Position numbers and translations under genes: made by a program. This document shows, piece by piece, positions 1-7,376 of a stretch of 34,465 bases of DNA. How positions within the stretch are numbered: position 1 is the first letter of the stretch; the number at the start of each line of letters is the position of its first letter. This DNA is from an uncultured Gemmatimonadota bacterium (lineage in GTDB: Bacteria > Gemmatimonadota > Gemmatimonadetes > Gemmatimonadales > GWC2-71-9): the NCBI GenBank assembly GCA_946479805.1, contig CAMLHP010000006.1, forward strand, positions 1-34,465, read 5' to 3'. The notes beneath the pieces were generated by a model. The model ran no database searches. It was not told the origin of the DNA and saw nothing but the letters and a program-made list of their open reading frames with translations.

Positions 1-20
1 GTCCGCAAGGAGTGATCTGA
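1..20 (+). CDS. possible 3' end of an upstream gene
   Basis: A reading frame that enters from the left edge ends at the TGA at 18-20, which overlaps the A of the next start codon as TGATG. Only five codons (PQGVI) are visible, so no function can be given. An AAGGAG ribosome site for the next gene lies inside this tail at 7-12. In Gemmatimonadota-like genomes HEAT-repeat genes of the type that follow are often preceded by sigma and anti-sigma factor genes, but nothing here confirms that. Confidence 0.3.
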
Positions 21-1501
21 TGTATCGTCTCATGTTCGCGGTGACAGGCGCCCTGTTCGCCGGTGCAATGCTGCAGGAACCGGCCCCGCTGCCCGCGGCC
101 CAGACCCAGGCTCCGGGCCACGCCCAGATCCGGGAGCTGGCTGCTGGCGACTTTGCCACAGTGGTGCCGGCTCCCTGGTTGGATGAGGATCCCGCGGATT
201 CGCTCTACCGCCTTGCGCGAGAGTCCCTGAACCTGGGCCGCTACCGGGAAGCGCTGAACCGCTTCCAGGAGTTGCGCCGGAAGTATCCCGACTCGGGATA
301 CACTCCCGATGCGCTCTACTGGGAGGCGTTCGCTCTCTACCGTCTGGGAACCCGCGACAACCTCAGGGCCGCTGTCGAAAAACTCGCGGCGCAGAGGGAG
401 CGCTATCCCACTGCGGCGACGCGGGGCGACGCCGATGCACTGCTTGCACGTATCAACGCCGCCCTGGCGCGAAGCGGCGATGAGAGGGCGGCGCTCCGCA
501 TGGCGCAGGCGGCCGAGCGCGCTGCGGTGCCGCCCACTCCACCCTCACCCGTGTCAGCACCGCTTCCCGTGGCGGCGCCGGCGCCACCGCGCGGCGCGCC
601 CACCTTCTCGAACGACTGCGCCAACGAGGATGAAGTCCAGGTCATGGCGCTGCATTCCCTGATGCAGAACGACCCCGATCGCGCGCTCCCCATTCTGCGC
701 AAGGTGCTCGCCCGGCGCGACGCCGACTCGGCCTGCCTCCGCCGCCATGCGCTGTTCGTAGTGGCATCCCGCCAGGGCGCGGACGTCGCGGACCTCCTGC
801 TCTCGGCCGCCCGCAGCGACCCCGACCCGGAAGTGCGCCAGAGCGCGGTGTTCTGGCTTGCGCGAGTGCAGGACCCGCAGGCGGTGACTATCCTCGACTC
901 TGTGCTGCGGACTGCGACTGACAAGGAAGTGCAGCAGGCGGCAATGTTCGCGCTGGGCGGCAGGAACGACGCCCGGAGCGCCGCGCTGCTGAAGGAGTAT
1001 GCGCTCCGGGACGATATCGACGAGGAAGTCCGCAACGCCGCCATCATCCACCTGCTGAGGTCGTCCGGCAGCCGGGATCCCGCGTTCGTGCGCCAGCTCT
1101 ATGAGCAGGCGAAGAATCTGGAGACGAAGCAGATGGTGCTCATGCTGGGCATGCACAACGGTGCCGCCATTGACACCGACTGGCTGATCGCCATAGCCAG
1201 CGACCGGACCGAGCAGGCGGAGTTGCGGCATGCGGCGCTCATAGGACTCAGCCGGAGCGATCTCTCGGGGGCCGAATTGATGCGCATCCTGGAGAGCCTC
1301 CCGGCCGACGACAGCGAGGCCGGCGGCATGATGATGATGGTCATGATGCAGCATGCCGAAGATCCCGCAGTCATCGGCAAGGCGCTGGAGCTGGCCCGAT
1401 CCTCGAAGAACCAGGAACTGCGTCGCGCGGCGGTCATGCTGCTGAGCCGGTCGAAGGACCCGCGGGCGACGCAGTATCTGGCGGAGTTGCTCGAGCAATG
1501 A
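20..1501 (+). CDS. exported TPR and HEAT-repeat protein
   Basis: A 493-residue protein with a hydrophobic N-terminus typical of an export signal (about residues 1-20). Residues 57-150 look like tetratricopeptide repeats: the segment around YREALNRF and the KYPDSGYTPDALY pattern resemble the envelope protein CpoB/YbgF. A proline-alanine linker at about 172-195 leads to some eight HEAT-like helical repeats, visible as recurring RRAALF.., VRQSAVFWLAR and LRRAAVMLLSR units. These folds are protein-binding scaffolds; there is no catalytic motif. An odd run of Met codons encodes GGMMMMVMMQ near residue 435. AAGGAG seven bases before ATG supports the start. The stop overlaps the next start as ATGA, so the two HEAT genes are translationally coupled. 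The role is probably envelope-associated scaffolding or sensing (inference). Confidence 0.85.
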   Translation: MYRLMFAVTGALFAGAMLQEPAPLPAAQTQAPGHAQIRELAAGDFATVVPAPWLDEDPADSLYRLARESLNLGRYREALNRFQELRRKYPDSGYTPDALYWEAFALYRLGTRDNLRAAVEKLAAQRERYPTAATRGDADALLARINAALARSGDERAALRMAQAAERAAVPPTPPSPVSAPLPVAAPAPPRGAPTFSNDCANEDEVQVMALHSLMQNDPDRALPILRKVLARRDADSACLRRHALFVVASRQGADVADLLLSAARSDPDPEVRQSAVFWLARVQDPQAVTILDSVLRTATDKEVQQAAMFALGGRNDARSAALLKEYALRDDIDEEVRNAAIIHLLRSSGSRDPAFVRQLYEQAKNLETKQMVLMLGMHNGAAIDTDWLIAIASDRTEQAELRHAALIGLSRSDLSGAELMRILESLPADDSEAGGMMMMVMMQHAEDPAVIGKALELARSSKNQELRRAAVMLLSRSKDPRATQYLAELLEQ

Positions 1502-2256
1502 GCAGCCGCTTCCTGCTCGGCGCGATGACGCTCGCCATCGCGCTGCCGGCCCGGGCCGGGGCCCAGAATGTGGCCGAGAATGTCGCCGCGGCGCCTGATG
1601 GACCGCTCACCATGCAGTTCGCTGCCCGGGAAGGGGTGTGCGGCGACGGCAACAATATTCACATCAGGGTGTTGGGCGACGACGAGGACCCGGCTCCGCG
1701 GAACTGCCAGCGGGGCCCCGTGCGGGTCCGCCTCACGATCGATGGTGGACGTGTGACGGAGGTGGACAGCAAGGTGGGTGGCGATGACTGGTCCACGCCA
1801 TCCACCAGGCTGGGCATGGTACCCGCCACCGAAGCAGTCAACGCCCTGCTCGCCATCGCGCGCACCGCACGAGCCGAACCGGCACGCGACGCCATAAAGG
1901 CGCTGGCCCTCGCCGACAGCGTGACCGTGTGGCCCGACCTGCTCGAGCTGGCCCGCGACCGGTCCCGGCCCACCGAACCTCGCGGTGCCGCGCTGTTCTG
2001 GGTGGGTCAGGAGGCCGGTGAGCGAGTTACCCGCGAGATGGTGGCATTCGTCGAAGACTCGTCGGAGGACCGCGAGCTGCGCCAGATGGCGGTATTCGCC
2101 ATGGGCCGGCGCGACCCTGACCAGGCGATCCCTGTCCTGATCCGGGTGGCGCGCACCGACCGAGACCCCGAGATACGGCGCAATGCCATCTTCTGGCTGG
2201 GCCACACCGGCGACCCGCGCGCCATGGACTTCTTCGAGGAGATCCTGACACGCTGA
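1498..2256 (+). CDS. exported HEAT-repeat protein
   Basis: A 252-residue protein starting inside the stop codon of the preceding HEAT gene (ATGA overlap). Residues 1-22 form an export signal ending near ARAGAQ. A central part of about 80 residues (GVCGDGNNIHIRVLG onward) has two cysteines and no recognised fold. The C-terminal half has four or five HEAT units, for example LRQMAVFAMGRRDPDQAIPV and IRRNAIFWLGHTGDPRA, closely similar in wording to repeats in the upstream protein, which suggests duplication of the repeat region. The pair is likely cotranscribed and may act together outside the cytoplasm. It has no enzyme signature. The downstream gene is convergent with a 25-base gap and no clear terminator hairpin. 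Confidence 0.85.
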   Translation: MSSRFLLGAMTLAIALPARAGAQNVAENVAAAPDGPLTMQFAAREGVCGDGNNIHIRVLGDDEDPAPRNCQRGPVRVRLTIDGGRVTEVDSKVGGDDWSTPSTRLGMVPATEAVNALLAIARTARAEPARDAIKALALADSVTVWPDLLELARDRSRPTEPRGAALFWVGQEAGERVTREMVAFVEDSSEDRELRQMAVFAMGRRDPDQAIPVLIRVARTDRDPEIRRNAIFWLGHTGDPRAMDFFEEILTR

Positions 2257-2281
2257 TGGGCGACGGTGCAGCGAGGCGCTG

Positions 2282-3916
2282 TCAGCACCCTTCCACCCGG
2301 GACGGCTTGATCCCGTCGCCCTTGCCGTTGCCGTTCCGGTTGAGCACGTACGGATTGCCTCCGCCGTCACCCGAGGTGCACACGGTCAAGCCCAGCGAGC
2401 GGGGGCTGCCCGTGCGGCCGTAAATTGTCTCGATCGGGGTTGCGGTTACCGATATGGAGTAATCGCCTTCCGGAACGTCCAGGTTGTGGCTGAGTCCGCC
2501 GGTTACGTTGTAGCTGCGGGCGATGCTCGTCGAGCTGTATGCCACAGACCAGCGTACTGCGATGGGGGCAGCCCCATGTGCTACCGTTGCTATCAGGAGG
2601 TAATTGCCCTCCCGGTTGATGGGCGTATCCGGCCCGGACAGCGAAGTCACGACGGGTCGGCGCACCACCGCCTTCGCCGCATTCAGCGTCCCCCATCCCC
2701 AGTGATCGTCCCACCCCGATGCTCCGCGATCGGTTGCCGTTTCGAACAGCCGCCGCGCCAGCTTGTCGGGCCCGGCAAATCCCTCCGCAAGAAGCAGGGC
2801 CAGCGCGCCGGATACATGGGGCGCCGCAAAGGAAGTACCGTCGTGCTTGGAGTGGTTCACGGCAGTGGAGGGATGCGCGGTCTCCACCCTCGACGGCGCG
2901 GCGATGTCAACCAGGGAGCCGTACTGGTACCCCGGCTGCTGGGTTCCGTCGGGCAGCCAGTGGGTCACCGCGATTACACCCTCACCCGCTGCGTACCCGC
3001 CGACCGGCGTTCCGGGTGCACACCCATCGTCGACTCCATTGCCGGCAGCGTTCACCACGATCACACCCAGCTCATGCAGTTCACCGAGCAGCAAGCGGGT
3101 CGCATGTGAGGTCGACTTGCCACATATCGTGTTCAGGCTGAGGTTCACCACCTGGGCACCAACCTTCACCATGCGCGAGAGCGCCGCGTAGACATCCGCG
3201 TCGTCGCACAGGCCGTCGTCGCCGCAGACCCGAGCGATGTAGAGTGAGGCTCGTGGCGCGACTCCGAGCACGCCGACACCGTTCCTCGCTCCCGCAATGA
3301 TGCCAGCCACGGCGGTGCCATGGATGGAGTACCGGAGCGCGTCCCAGACGGGTGGACATACCTGGCTCGTTTGTTCCACGAAGTCGTATCCGCCATAGAT
3401 CCGCCCTGCGAAATCCGCGTGATCGCACCTGACTCTGGCGTCGAGCACGGCGACCCGCGCTCCGGCCCCCTCATTGCCCAGCGTGGCGTGCACTGTCGGC
3501 GCACCGATGGCCTCAAGGCCCCATGTGAGCAGGTCCCCGGCGGCCAATCCGCTCACCCGCGCCGGCGGAGATGAGTCCACCTCGATTGACTCGAGCCAGG
3601 GCAATCCGGCGAGCCCACTGACCGCTTCGCGCGGGAGCACGACTGCGAGCATGCGGCGCTCGTCGATGTCATGTACCCGGTGCGCGCCCAGCGCTCGCAG
3701 CTGGCCGCGGCGGTCGGCCGGCGCGTCAGGGCGATAGCCCAGGAAGGCGGACACACGGTCCTGCCGCGGGGTCGGCTGCCTGGAAGGTTTGGTGGAGCCG
3801 GCAGGGGCGACGGTCGTTTCGGCGCCCCGCGCCGAGGAAGGTTCGGTGGCGCACGCGCCGATGGCGAACGCGCCTGCGGCGGCCGCGGCCATGAGGCCGA
3901 AGGTGGAGACACGCAT
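2282..3916 (-). CDS. secreted subtilisin-like serine protease (S8), lipoprotein
   Basis: A 544-residue subtilase. The N-terminus carries a lipobox (AIGAC, lipidated Cys22), so the mature protein is probably membrane-anchored outside the cytoplasm. Residues 50-115 match an I9 propeptide (LGAHRVHDIDERRMLAVVLP, then ESIEVDSS), the usual intramolecular chaperone and inhibitor. The catalytic triad is visible as Asp159 (VAVLDA), His199 (HGTAVAG) and Ser362 (GTSFAAPHVSG), with the oxyanion asparagine in AAGN at 293. The residues after the catalytic Asp read ARV rather than the common TGV. After the catalytic domain (to about 420) comes a C-terminal beta-rich, Ig-like segment. AAGGGG before ATG supports the start. 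A lipoprotein with two I9-like units lies 54 bases upstream in the same orientation and may regulate it. Confidence 0.93.
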   Translation of the reverse strand: MRVSTFGLMAAAAAGAFAIGACATEPSSARGAETTVAPAGSTKPSRQPTPRQDRVSAFLGYRPDAPADRRGQLRALGAHRVHDIDERRMLAVVLPREAVSGLAGLPWLESIEVDSSPPARVSGLAAGDLLTWGLEAIGAPTVHATLGNEGAGARVAVLDARVRCDHADFAGRIYGGYDFVEQTSQVCPPVWDALRYSIHGTAVAGIIAGARNGVGVLGVAPRASLYIARVCGDDGLCDDADVYAALSRMVKVGAQVVNLSLNTICGKSTSHATRLLLGELHELGVIVVNAAGNGVDDGCAPGTPVGGYAAGEGVIAVTHWLPDGTQQPGYQYGSLVDIAAPSRVETAHPSTAVNHSKHDGTSFAAPHVSGALALLLAEGFAGPDKLARRLFETATDRGASGWDDHWGWGTLNAAKAVVRRPVVTSLSGPDTPINREGNYLLIATVAHGAAPIAVRWSVAYSSTSIARSYNVTGGLSHNLDVPEGDYSISVTATPIETIYGRTGSPRSLGLTVCTSGDGGGNPYVLNRNGNGKGDGIKPSRVEGC

Positions 3917-3970
3917 GGCTTTCCCCTTTGGGTGGGGTGGTGAGATGAGATGGAGACTACGACGTGCGGA

Positions 3971-4450
3971 TCAGCTTCCAGGCTGGATGCGCGAAACCCC
4001 CAGGTCGACCTCTATGCTGATGAACTGGTCCAACTCTTCGAGCCCCGGCACCCGCGACAGGCGCATGACCGCCGTGATGATGTCGAATGGCGACTCGATG
4101 ATGTGAACCCTGGTAGCGCCAGCGTCGCGGACGTCCTGCGCGTCCTTCTCGGTGGGAGTGGTCCCGGTCCGCATGAATACCGACACGGTGGGGTCCTCTT
4201 CCTCACCCAGGTCATGGGTGGCCACCACCCCCGACTTGGCCTCGAAGGCCTCGGGCGGCAAGGAGGTGCGCAGAGTCACCGCCCTGGCCAGCACCAGGCG
4301 GTACTGTAGCGACGCACCAAGGGTCTCCAGCTCGCCGATATCAGAGTCGGTGGGGATCCGGTCGAACCCAACATAGATGGTGTGCCGCTGCTCATCGGGT
4401 GAGGTGGCACAGGCTGCGATGAGGAACAGACAGGCAAGAAGGCGATGCAT
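3971..4450 (-). CDS. small lipoprotein with two I9-propeptide-like units
   Basis: I choose the ATG at 4450 (159 residues), because GGGGAG lies six bases upstream and it is followed at once by a signal with lipobox (LIAAC, Cys14). A longer in-frame start would precede the signal with a polar leader. Residues 22-88 and 90-150 each resemble a subtilase I9 propeptide. The first has LGASLQYRLVLARAVTLRT and ends with a stretch like the propeptide C-terminus; the second ends DQFISIEVD, very close to LESIEVDSS in the propeptide of the subtilase encoded 54 bases downstream. Family knowledge: isolated I9 domains can inhibit subtilases. Inference: an outer-surface chaperone or inhibitor of the neighbouring protease. 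There is no catalytic motif. It is probably cotranscribed with the protease. Confidence 0.8.
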   Translation of the reverse strand: MHRLLACLFLIAACATSPDEQRHTIYVGFDRIPTDSDIGELETLGASLQYRLVLARAVTLRTSLPPEAFEAKSGVVATHDLGEEEDPTVSVFMRTGTTPTEKDAQDVRDAGATRVHIIESPFDIITAVMRLSRVPGLEELDQFISIEVDLGVSRIQPGS

Positions 4451-4490
4451 GGTGGACTCCCCGAAGCGAGTGGACGGGAGACGATAGCGG

Positions 4491-4508
4491 CTGGGCATCA
4501 ACGCCCAG
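4491..4508. promoter_or_regulatory. inverted repeat in divergent promoter region
   Basis: CTGGGC and GCCCAG are separated by six bases, centred between the divergent starts at 4450 and 4570. The perfect six-base arms and the location suggest an operator, but a chance palindrome in GC-rich DNA is possible. Confidence 0.3.
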
Positions 4509-4557
4509 TCAACCAGTCCGGGAAGCGCCGCACGGCGCGCTCCGGGCCGGCAAGCCG

Positions 4558-4563
4558 TATAAT
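4558..4563 (+). promoter_or_regulatory. TATAAT -10 element, possibly leaderless start
   Basis: A perfect TATAAT lies six bases before the ATG at 4570. Transcription would begin at or next to the start codon, giving a leaderless message, which agrees with the absence of a good ribosome site. No convincing -35 hexamer is visible. Confidence 0.5.
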
Positions 4564-4569
4564 CAGGTC

Positions 4570-5607
4570 ATGCGCACATACATCCTCGGAGGCCTGCTCC
4601 TGTTGCTGGCCGGCTGCGAGACGCCGGACGAAGTGACGCCCGAGTGGCTGGCGCCAATTGGGGCGCCACTCCACGCCGACCTGCTGGAGGCCACCGAAGG
4701 CGCCTGGCTGGGTGGCGTCCGGTTCGCCCTCCTTTCCCCCGGCGACAACCGGATTGCCGTGCTCGACTTCGCCGCCGGCACCGCGACCCTCCTCGACTCC
4801 GAGGGGGGCGAGATCCAGAATCCCGGGCACCTCTTCTGCCTGGCCGAAACACTCTTCGTGAGCGACTGGGGCCGGCGCCGGGTCACCGCCTGGGCCGGGG
4901 GCAGCACCATGGTGCGCGAGGTCCCGCTCTCACCCCTGGCGGGTGGCGCCCTGCCCCGCGCCGCGGACGCCGGTGGCGCGCTCTACTTCGAGGTCAGCCC
5001 CAACCCCGGCCCCGACGGCAGCGGAAACCGCGACAGCGCGGCGGTTGTCAGGGTGACGCCGGGGGCGGAGAAGTCTGACACGCTGGCCCGGCTGACCCCC
5101 CTTGAGCTGGCCCCGGTCGAGACCAGCCAGGGCCGCCGATTCGAGCGGCGGATCTTCAGCGGGGATGATGAATGGGGCGTGCTGCCGGACGGCTCGCTCT
5201 GGGTGGCGCGCTATTACCACAACCGGGTGGACTGGCGGGATCCTGACGGCACCTGGCATAGCGGACAGCCACTGCCCGACCGGGTGCTCGAGGTGACCCG
5301 GGTCGATCGCGACCGCTTTGCCGAGCAGTTTCCTGCCGAGCTGCAGGACCGCGCCCGGCAGCTGCAGTTCAATCCGGTCAAGCCGGCATTCGTGAGGGGG
5401 TTCTCCGGCGGCGATGGACATGCGTGGCTGGAGAAGAGCCGCCACGTGGTGGACACGATGCAGATGTACCACGAGGTGGACCGGGACGGACGCCTGCTCA
5501 GGGAGATCCGCGTCTCCGGCTGGGGCCGGATCCTCGCGACATCCGACTCGGCGGCACTGGTGGTGCGGACCGACACGGTCGGGTTCACGGTCACGCTTGC
5601 CCGGTGA
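4570..5607 (+). CDS. lipoprotein, probable six-bladed beta-propeller
   Basis: A 345-residue protein with a short signal and lipobox (LLAGC, Cys16). The body alternates beta-strand-like segments such as NRIAVLDFAAGTATLLDS, GHLFCLAETLFVSDWG, WGVLPDGSLWVARY and GRLLREIRVSGWGRIL, the rhythm seen in NHL/6-bladed propeller proteins that Gemmatimonadota encode in large numbers. No catalytic residues can be assigned; such proteins usually bind ligands or polymers at the cell surface. A TATAAT six bases upstream and a poor ribosome site point to a leaderless transcript. Just after the stop codon lies one copy of a short interspersed repeat, shared with the next two genes. Fold assignment is from sequence rhythm only. 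Confidence 0.75.
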   Translation: MRTYILGGLLLLLAGCETPDEVTPEWLAPIGAPLHADLLEATEGAWLGGVRFALLSPGDNRIAVLDFAAGTATLLDSEGGEIQNPGHLFCLAETLFVSDWGRRRVTAWAGGSTMVREVPLSPLAGGALPRAADAGGALYFEVSPNPGPDGSGNRDSAAVVRVTPGAEKSDTLARLTPLELAPVETSQGRRFERRIFSGDDEWGVLPDGSLWVARYYHNRVDWRDPDGTWHSGQPLPDRVLEVTRVDRDRFAEQFPAELQDRARQLQFNPVKPAFVRGFSGGDGHAWLEKSRHVVDTMQMYHEVDRDGRLLREIRVSGWGRILATSDSAALVVRTDTVGFTVTLAR

Positions 5608-5697
5608 AAGTGCAACCGCTGATTCTGGGAACTGCAACTGCAACTAGGACTGCAACCGCATATTTCGCAGACTTGTGCTGCAGATTGGTCGTCGCCC
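5608..5697 (+). repeat. interspersed GCAACCGC-type repeat, copy A
   Basis: It starts immediately after the stop codon at 5607. It contains TGCAACCGC twice (5620-5628 and 5650-5658), GCAACTGCAACT between them, and the core TGCAACCGCATATTTCGCAG followed by GCAGATTGGTCG. The same core recurs at 6763-6822 and, inverted, at 6998-7083. Confidence 0.75.
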
Positions 5698-5735
5698 GAA
5701 GTGGCGCCTGACCTTTCAGCCCGCTTCGGAGTGAA

Positions 5736-6083
5736 ATGAACATAGTTCTACCTGGCGTGTTCCTGATCCCGCTGCTGCTGCGGGGGCTGTTCGTGTGGTT
5801 GCTGCTTCGCGCCGGCTTCTCGTTCCTGGCGTGGCTAATATCCGGCGCCGAGGAGCCTATCGTGGTGCCCCTGAGCGGACTGTTCGGGCCGGTACCTTGG
5901 CAGGCGGCGTTGTGGCTGGTGCTGGTCGTCACCGCGGCGGGCATGCTTGAACTCCGCCGCCGCAACGAGCACCTGCTGTTCGCCAACTTCGGTGTGCGCC
6001 AGTGGGTGCTTGCGTTGCTCTGCGCGATGCCTGCCGCCATTGGCGAGATGGTCATCATGTGGGGGCTGCCTGCTCCGGCTTGA
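5736..6083 (+). CDS. small membrane protein, unknown function
   Basis: A 115-residue, strongly hydrophobic protein with three predicted membrane helices (about residues 3-37, 55-70 and 85-108) and a charged LRRRNEHL loop between the second and third. GGAG seven bases before ATG supports the start. I do not recognise the family. Its stop overlaps the presumed start of an ABC ATPase gene in another frame, so the two are likely coupled. It is too short for a normal ABC-transporter membrane domain, which has at least five or six helices, though it could assemble as an oligomer or be an accessory subunit. Confidence 0.7.
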   Translation: MNIVLPGVFLIPLLLRGLFVWLLLRAGFSFLAWLISGAEEPIVVPLSGLFGPVPWQAALWLVLVVTAAGMLELRRRNEHLLFANFGVRQWVLALLCAMPAAIGEMVIMWGLPAPA

Positions 6084-6762
6084 GGCCGACTCGATCGGCA
6101 AGGCCTACGGAAGGAACCAGGTGCTCAAGACCGCCTCGCTCCGGGCGCGGGCCGGCGTGGTCACGAGCCTCCTGGGCCGCAACGGCGCCGGCAAGACCAC
6201 CCTGCTCGAGATTGCTGCCGGCTGGAAATCGGCAGACACCGGCGTCGTGAAGTTCAACGGCGAGGCGTTCCCCAGCCCCCGGCTGCCCCTGCTGGCCAGG
6301 CAAGGCCTCTTCTACCTCCCATCCCGCGACATTCTCTCACCCGGAATGCCGCTTCGCCGCCAGCTCGATGCGGTGGCACGCCGGTTCTCGAAGCGCAACC
6401 GGCTCGAGCCCGCCATCGAACGCCTGGGAATCTCGTCGCTTCTCACCGTCTCGCCCAGCCGGCTGTCGGGAGGAGAGCTACGGCGGGCCGAAATCGCGCT
6501 GGCCCTGGTCCGGGGGCCGACCTGCCTGCTGGCGGATGAGCCATTTCGGGGAATCGCTCCGCTGGATGCGGAATTGCTGGCAGATGTGCTGCGCCAGCTC
6601 GCGCGCGAGGGCTGCGCAGTGGTGATATCGGGTCATGAAGTGGAGACAGTGCTGGCCGCGAGCGACCGGGTGACCTGGTGCGCCAACGGCACGACCTACG
6701 AGTATTCGTCGGCGGAAGAGGCGCGGAACGATGAACGGTTTCAGGCGGGTTATCTGGCTTGA
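6070..6762 (+). CDS. ABC transporter ATP-binding protein
   Basis: About 230 residues of a single nucleotide-binding domain. Visible motifs are Walker A GRNGAGKTT (about residues 36-44), the signature LSGGELRRAE, Walker B CLLADEP and the H-loop in VISGHE. The Q-loop region reads GLFYLPSRDIL, without an obvious glutamine. The ABC fold begins almost at the stop codon of the preceding gene, so the start must lie near 6070. The only in-frame initiation-like codons there are CTG at 6070 (preceded by GGGGG) and TTG at 6040; no ATG or GTG fits. I use CTG with reserve. No standard permease gene is adjacent; the 115-residue membrane protein just upstream is the only candidate partner. A repeat element begins directly after its stop. 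Confidence 0.8.
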   Translation: MLRLEADSIGKAYGRNQVLKTASLRARAGVVTSLLGRNGAGKTTLLEIAAGWKSADTGVVKFNGEAFPSPRLPLLARQGLFYLPSRDILSPGMPLRRQLDAVARRFSKRNRLEPAIERLGISSLLTVSPSRLSGGELRRAEIALALVRGPTCLLADEPFRGIAPLDAELLADVLRQLAREGCAVVISGHEVETVLAASDRVTWCANGTTYEYSSAEEARNDERFQAGYLA

Positions 6763-6822
6763 AATTGCAGCTGCAACTGCAGCTTCAACCGCAGATTTCA
6801 AGGATTGAAACGCTGATTGGCC
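6763..6822 (+). repeat. interspersed GCAACCGC-type repeat, copy B
   Basis: It begins at the base after the ABC ATPase stop codon. It contains TGCAGCTGCAACTGCAGC, the core TCAACCGCAGATTTCAAGG and GCTGATTGGCC, aligning with copies A and C over about 50 bases. The rest of the gene-free stretch to 7046 (about 220 bases) shows no other gene or clear signal apart from inverted copy C at its end. Confidence 0.75.
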
Positions 6823-6997
6823 CAGGCCGGCTGATATTCTCGAATGGGCCTGTCCCTGCAGTTGTTCTTGTGGGAAAACCACTGAGCTCAGCTTGCGGAA
6901 TACAGCTGGCAGCGCACCACAGGTGTCGGCAAGTCTCCCACAATGACATTCACACCGAAACTGGCTGGGACCTCAGTCGCCCGACATGGCAACGGCC

Positions 6998-7083
6998 AAT
7001 CGGCGGTGCAAACCTGCGAAATCTGCGGTTGCAGTTCTCCTGCGAGTCAGCAGTTGCAATCCGTAAAATCCGCGGTTGCAGTA
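6998..7083 (-). repeat. interspersed repeat, two inverted units (copy C)
   Basis: On the minus strand there are two successive units. The first is TGCAACCGCGGATTTTACGG (7061-7080); the second is TGCAACCGCAGATTTCGCAG (7015-7034), followed by CGCCGATTGGCC. The first unit lies inside the end of the zinc-ribbon gene and encodes its last residues and stop codon. Confidence 0.75.
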
Positions 7084-7274
7084 GGGTCTGTAGCCTGCTT
7101 CGGAGGGCAGGCCGTGTCCGCGTACGAGCAGAACACGCAGCAGTCCCCCGGCTTGGGACGGAGCCGCGTGCCGCAGGACACGCAGTCGTGAATGTGGACG
7201 CAAGCGTTGACGGGCATGACTTCGTCCGTCACCGCCCGGCACACCGGGCAGCGGAGTCGCGCGGTCAGCTTCAT
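7047..7274 (-). CDS. zinc-ribbon miniprotein with GDCCVFCSY motif
   Basis: A 75-residue cysteine-rich protein. Likely metal-binding cysteines are Cys9/Cys12 (CPVC), Cys31/Cys34 (CVSC) and the cluster Cys45, Cys46, Cys49 in GDCCVFCSY, followed by CPPKQ at 56-60. The GDCCVFCSYG...CPP pattern is that of a widespread family of small uncharacterised zinc-ribbon proteins that normally end shortly after CPP.Q. Here residues 65-75 (TATADFTDCNC) are encoded by an interspersed repeat that has run into the gene. GAAGG about nine bases before the ATG supports the start. The function is unknown; in other bacteria such genes often lie near metal or redox genes. Confidence 0.75.
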   Translation of the reverse strand: MKLTARLRCPVCRAVTDEVMPVNACVHIHDCVSCGTRLRPKPGDCCVFCSYADTACPPKQATDPTATADFTDCNC

Positions 7275-7376
7275 GCGTGCGCCTTCGGTAGTACAGGTGG
7301 TTCAGGGGGTAGTGCAGCCGCGTCACTCACTCCCGCTCAGGGGGCTGCCCGGGAGTGGTGACGGGCGTGCCGGCGG

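Noticed and set aside
403..2370. Long open frames on the minus strand opposite the HEAT genes
   Set aside because: They are shadows: GC-rich codon bias opens the other strand, composition is abnormal (Arg/Ser/His-rich) and no family pattern is visible.
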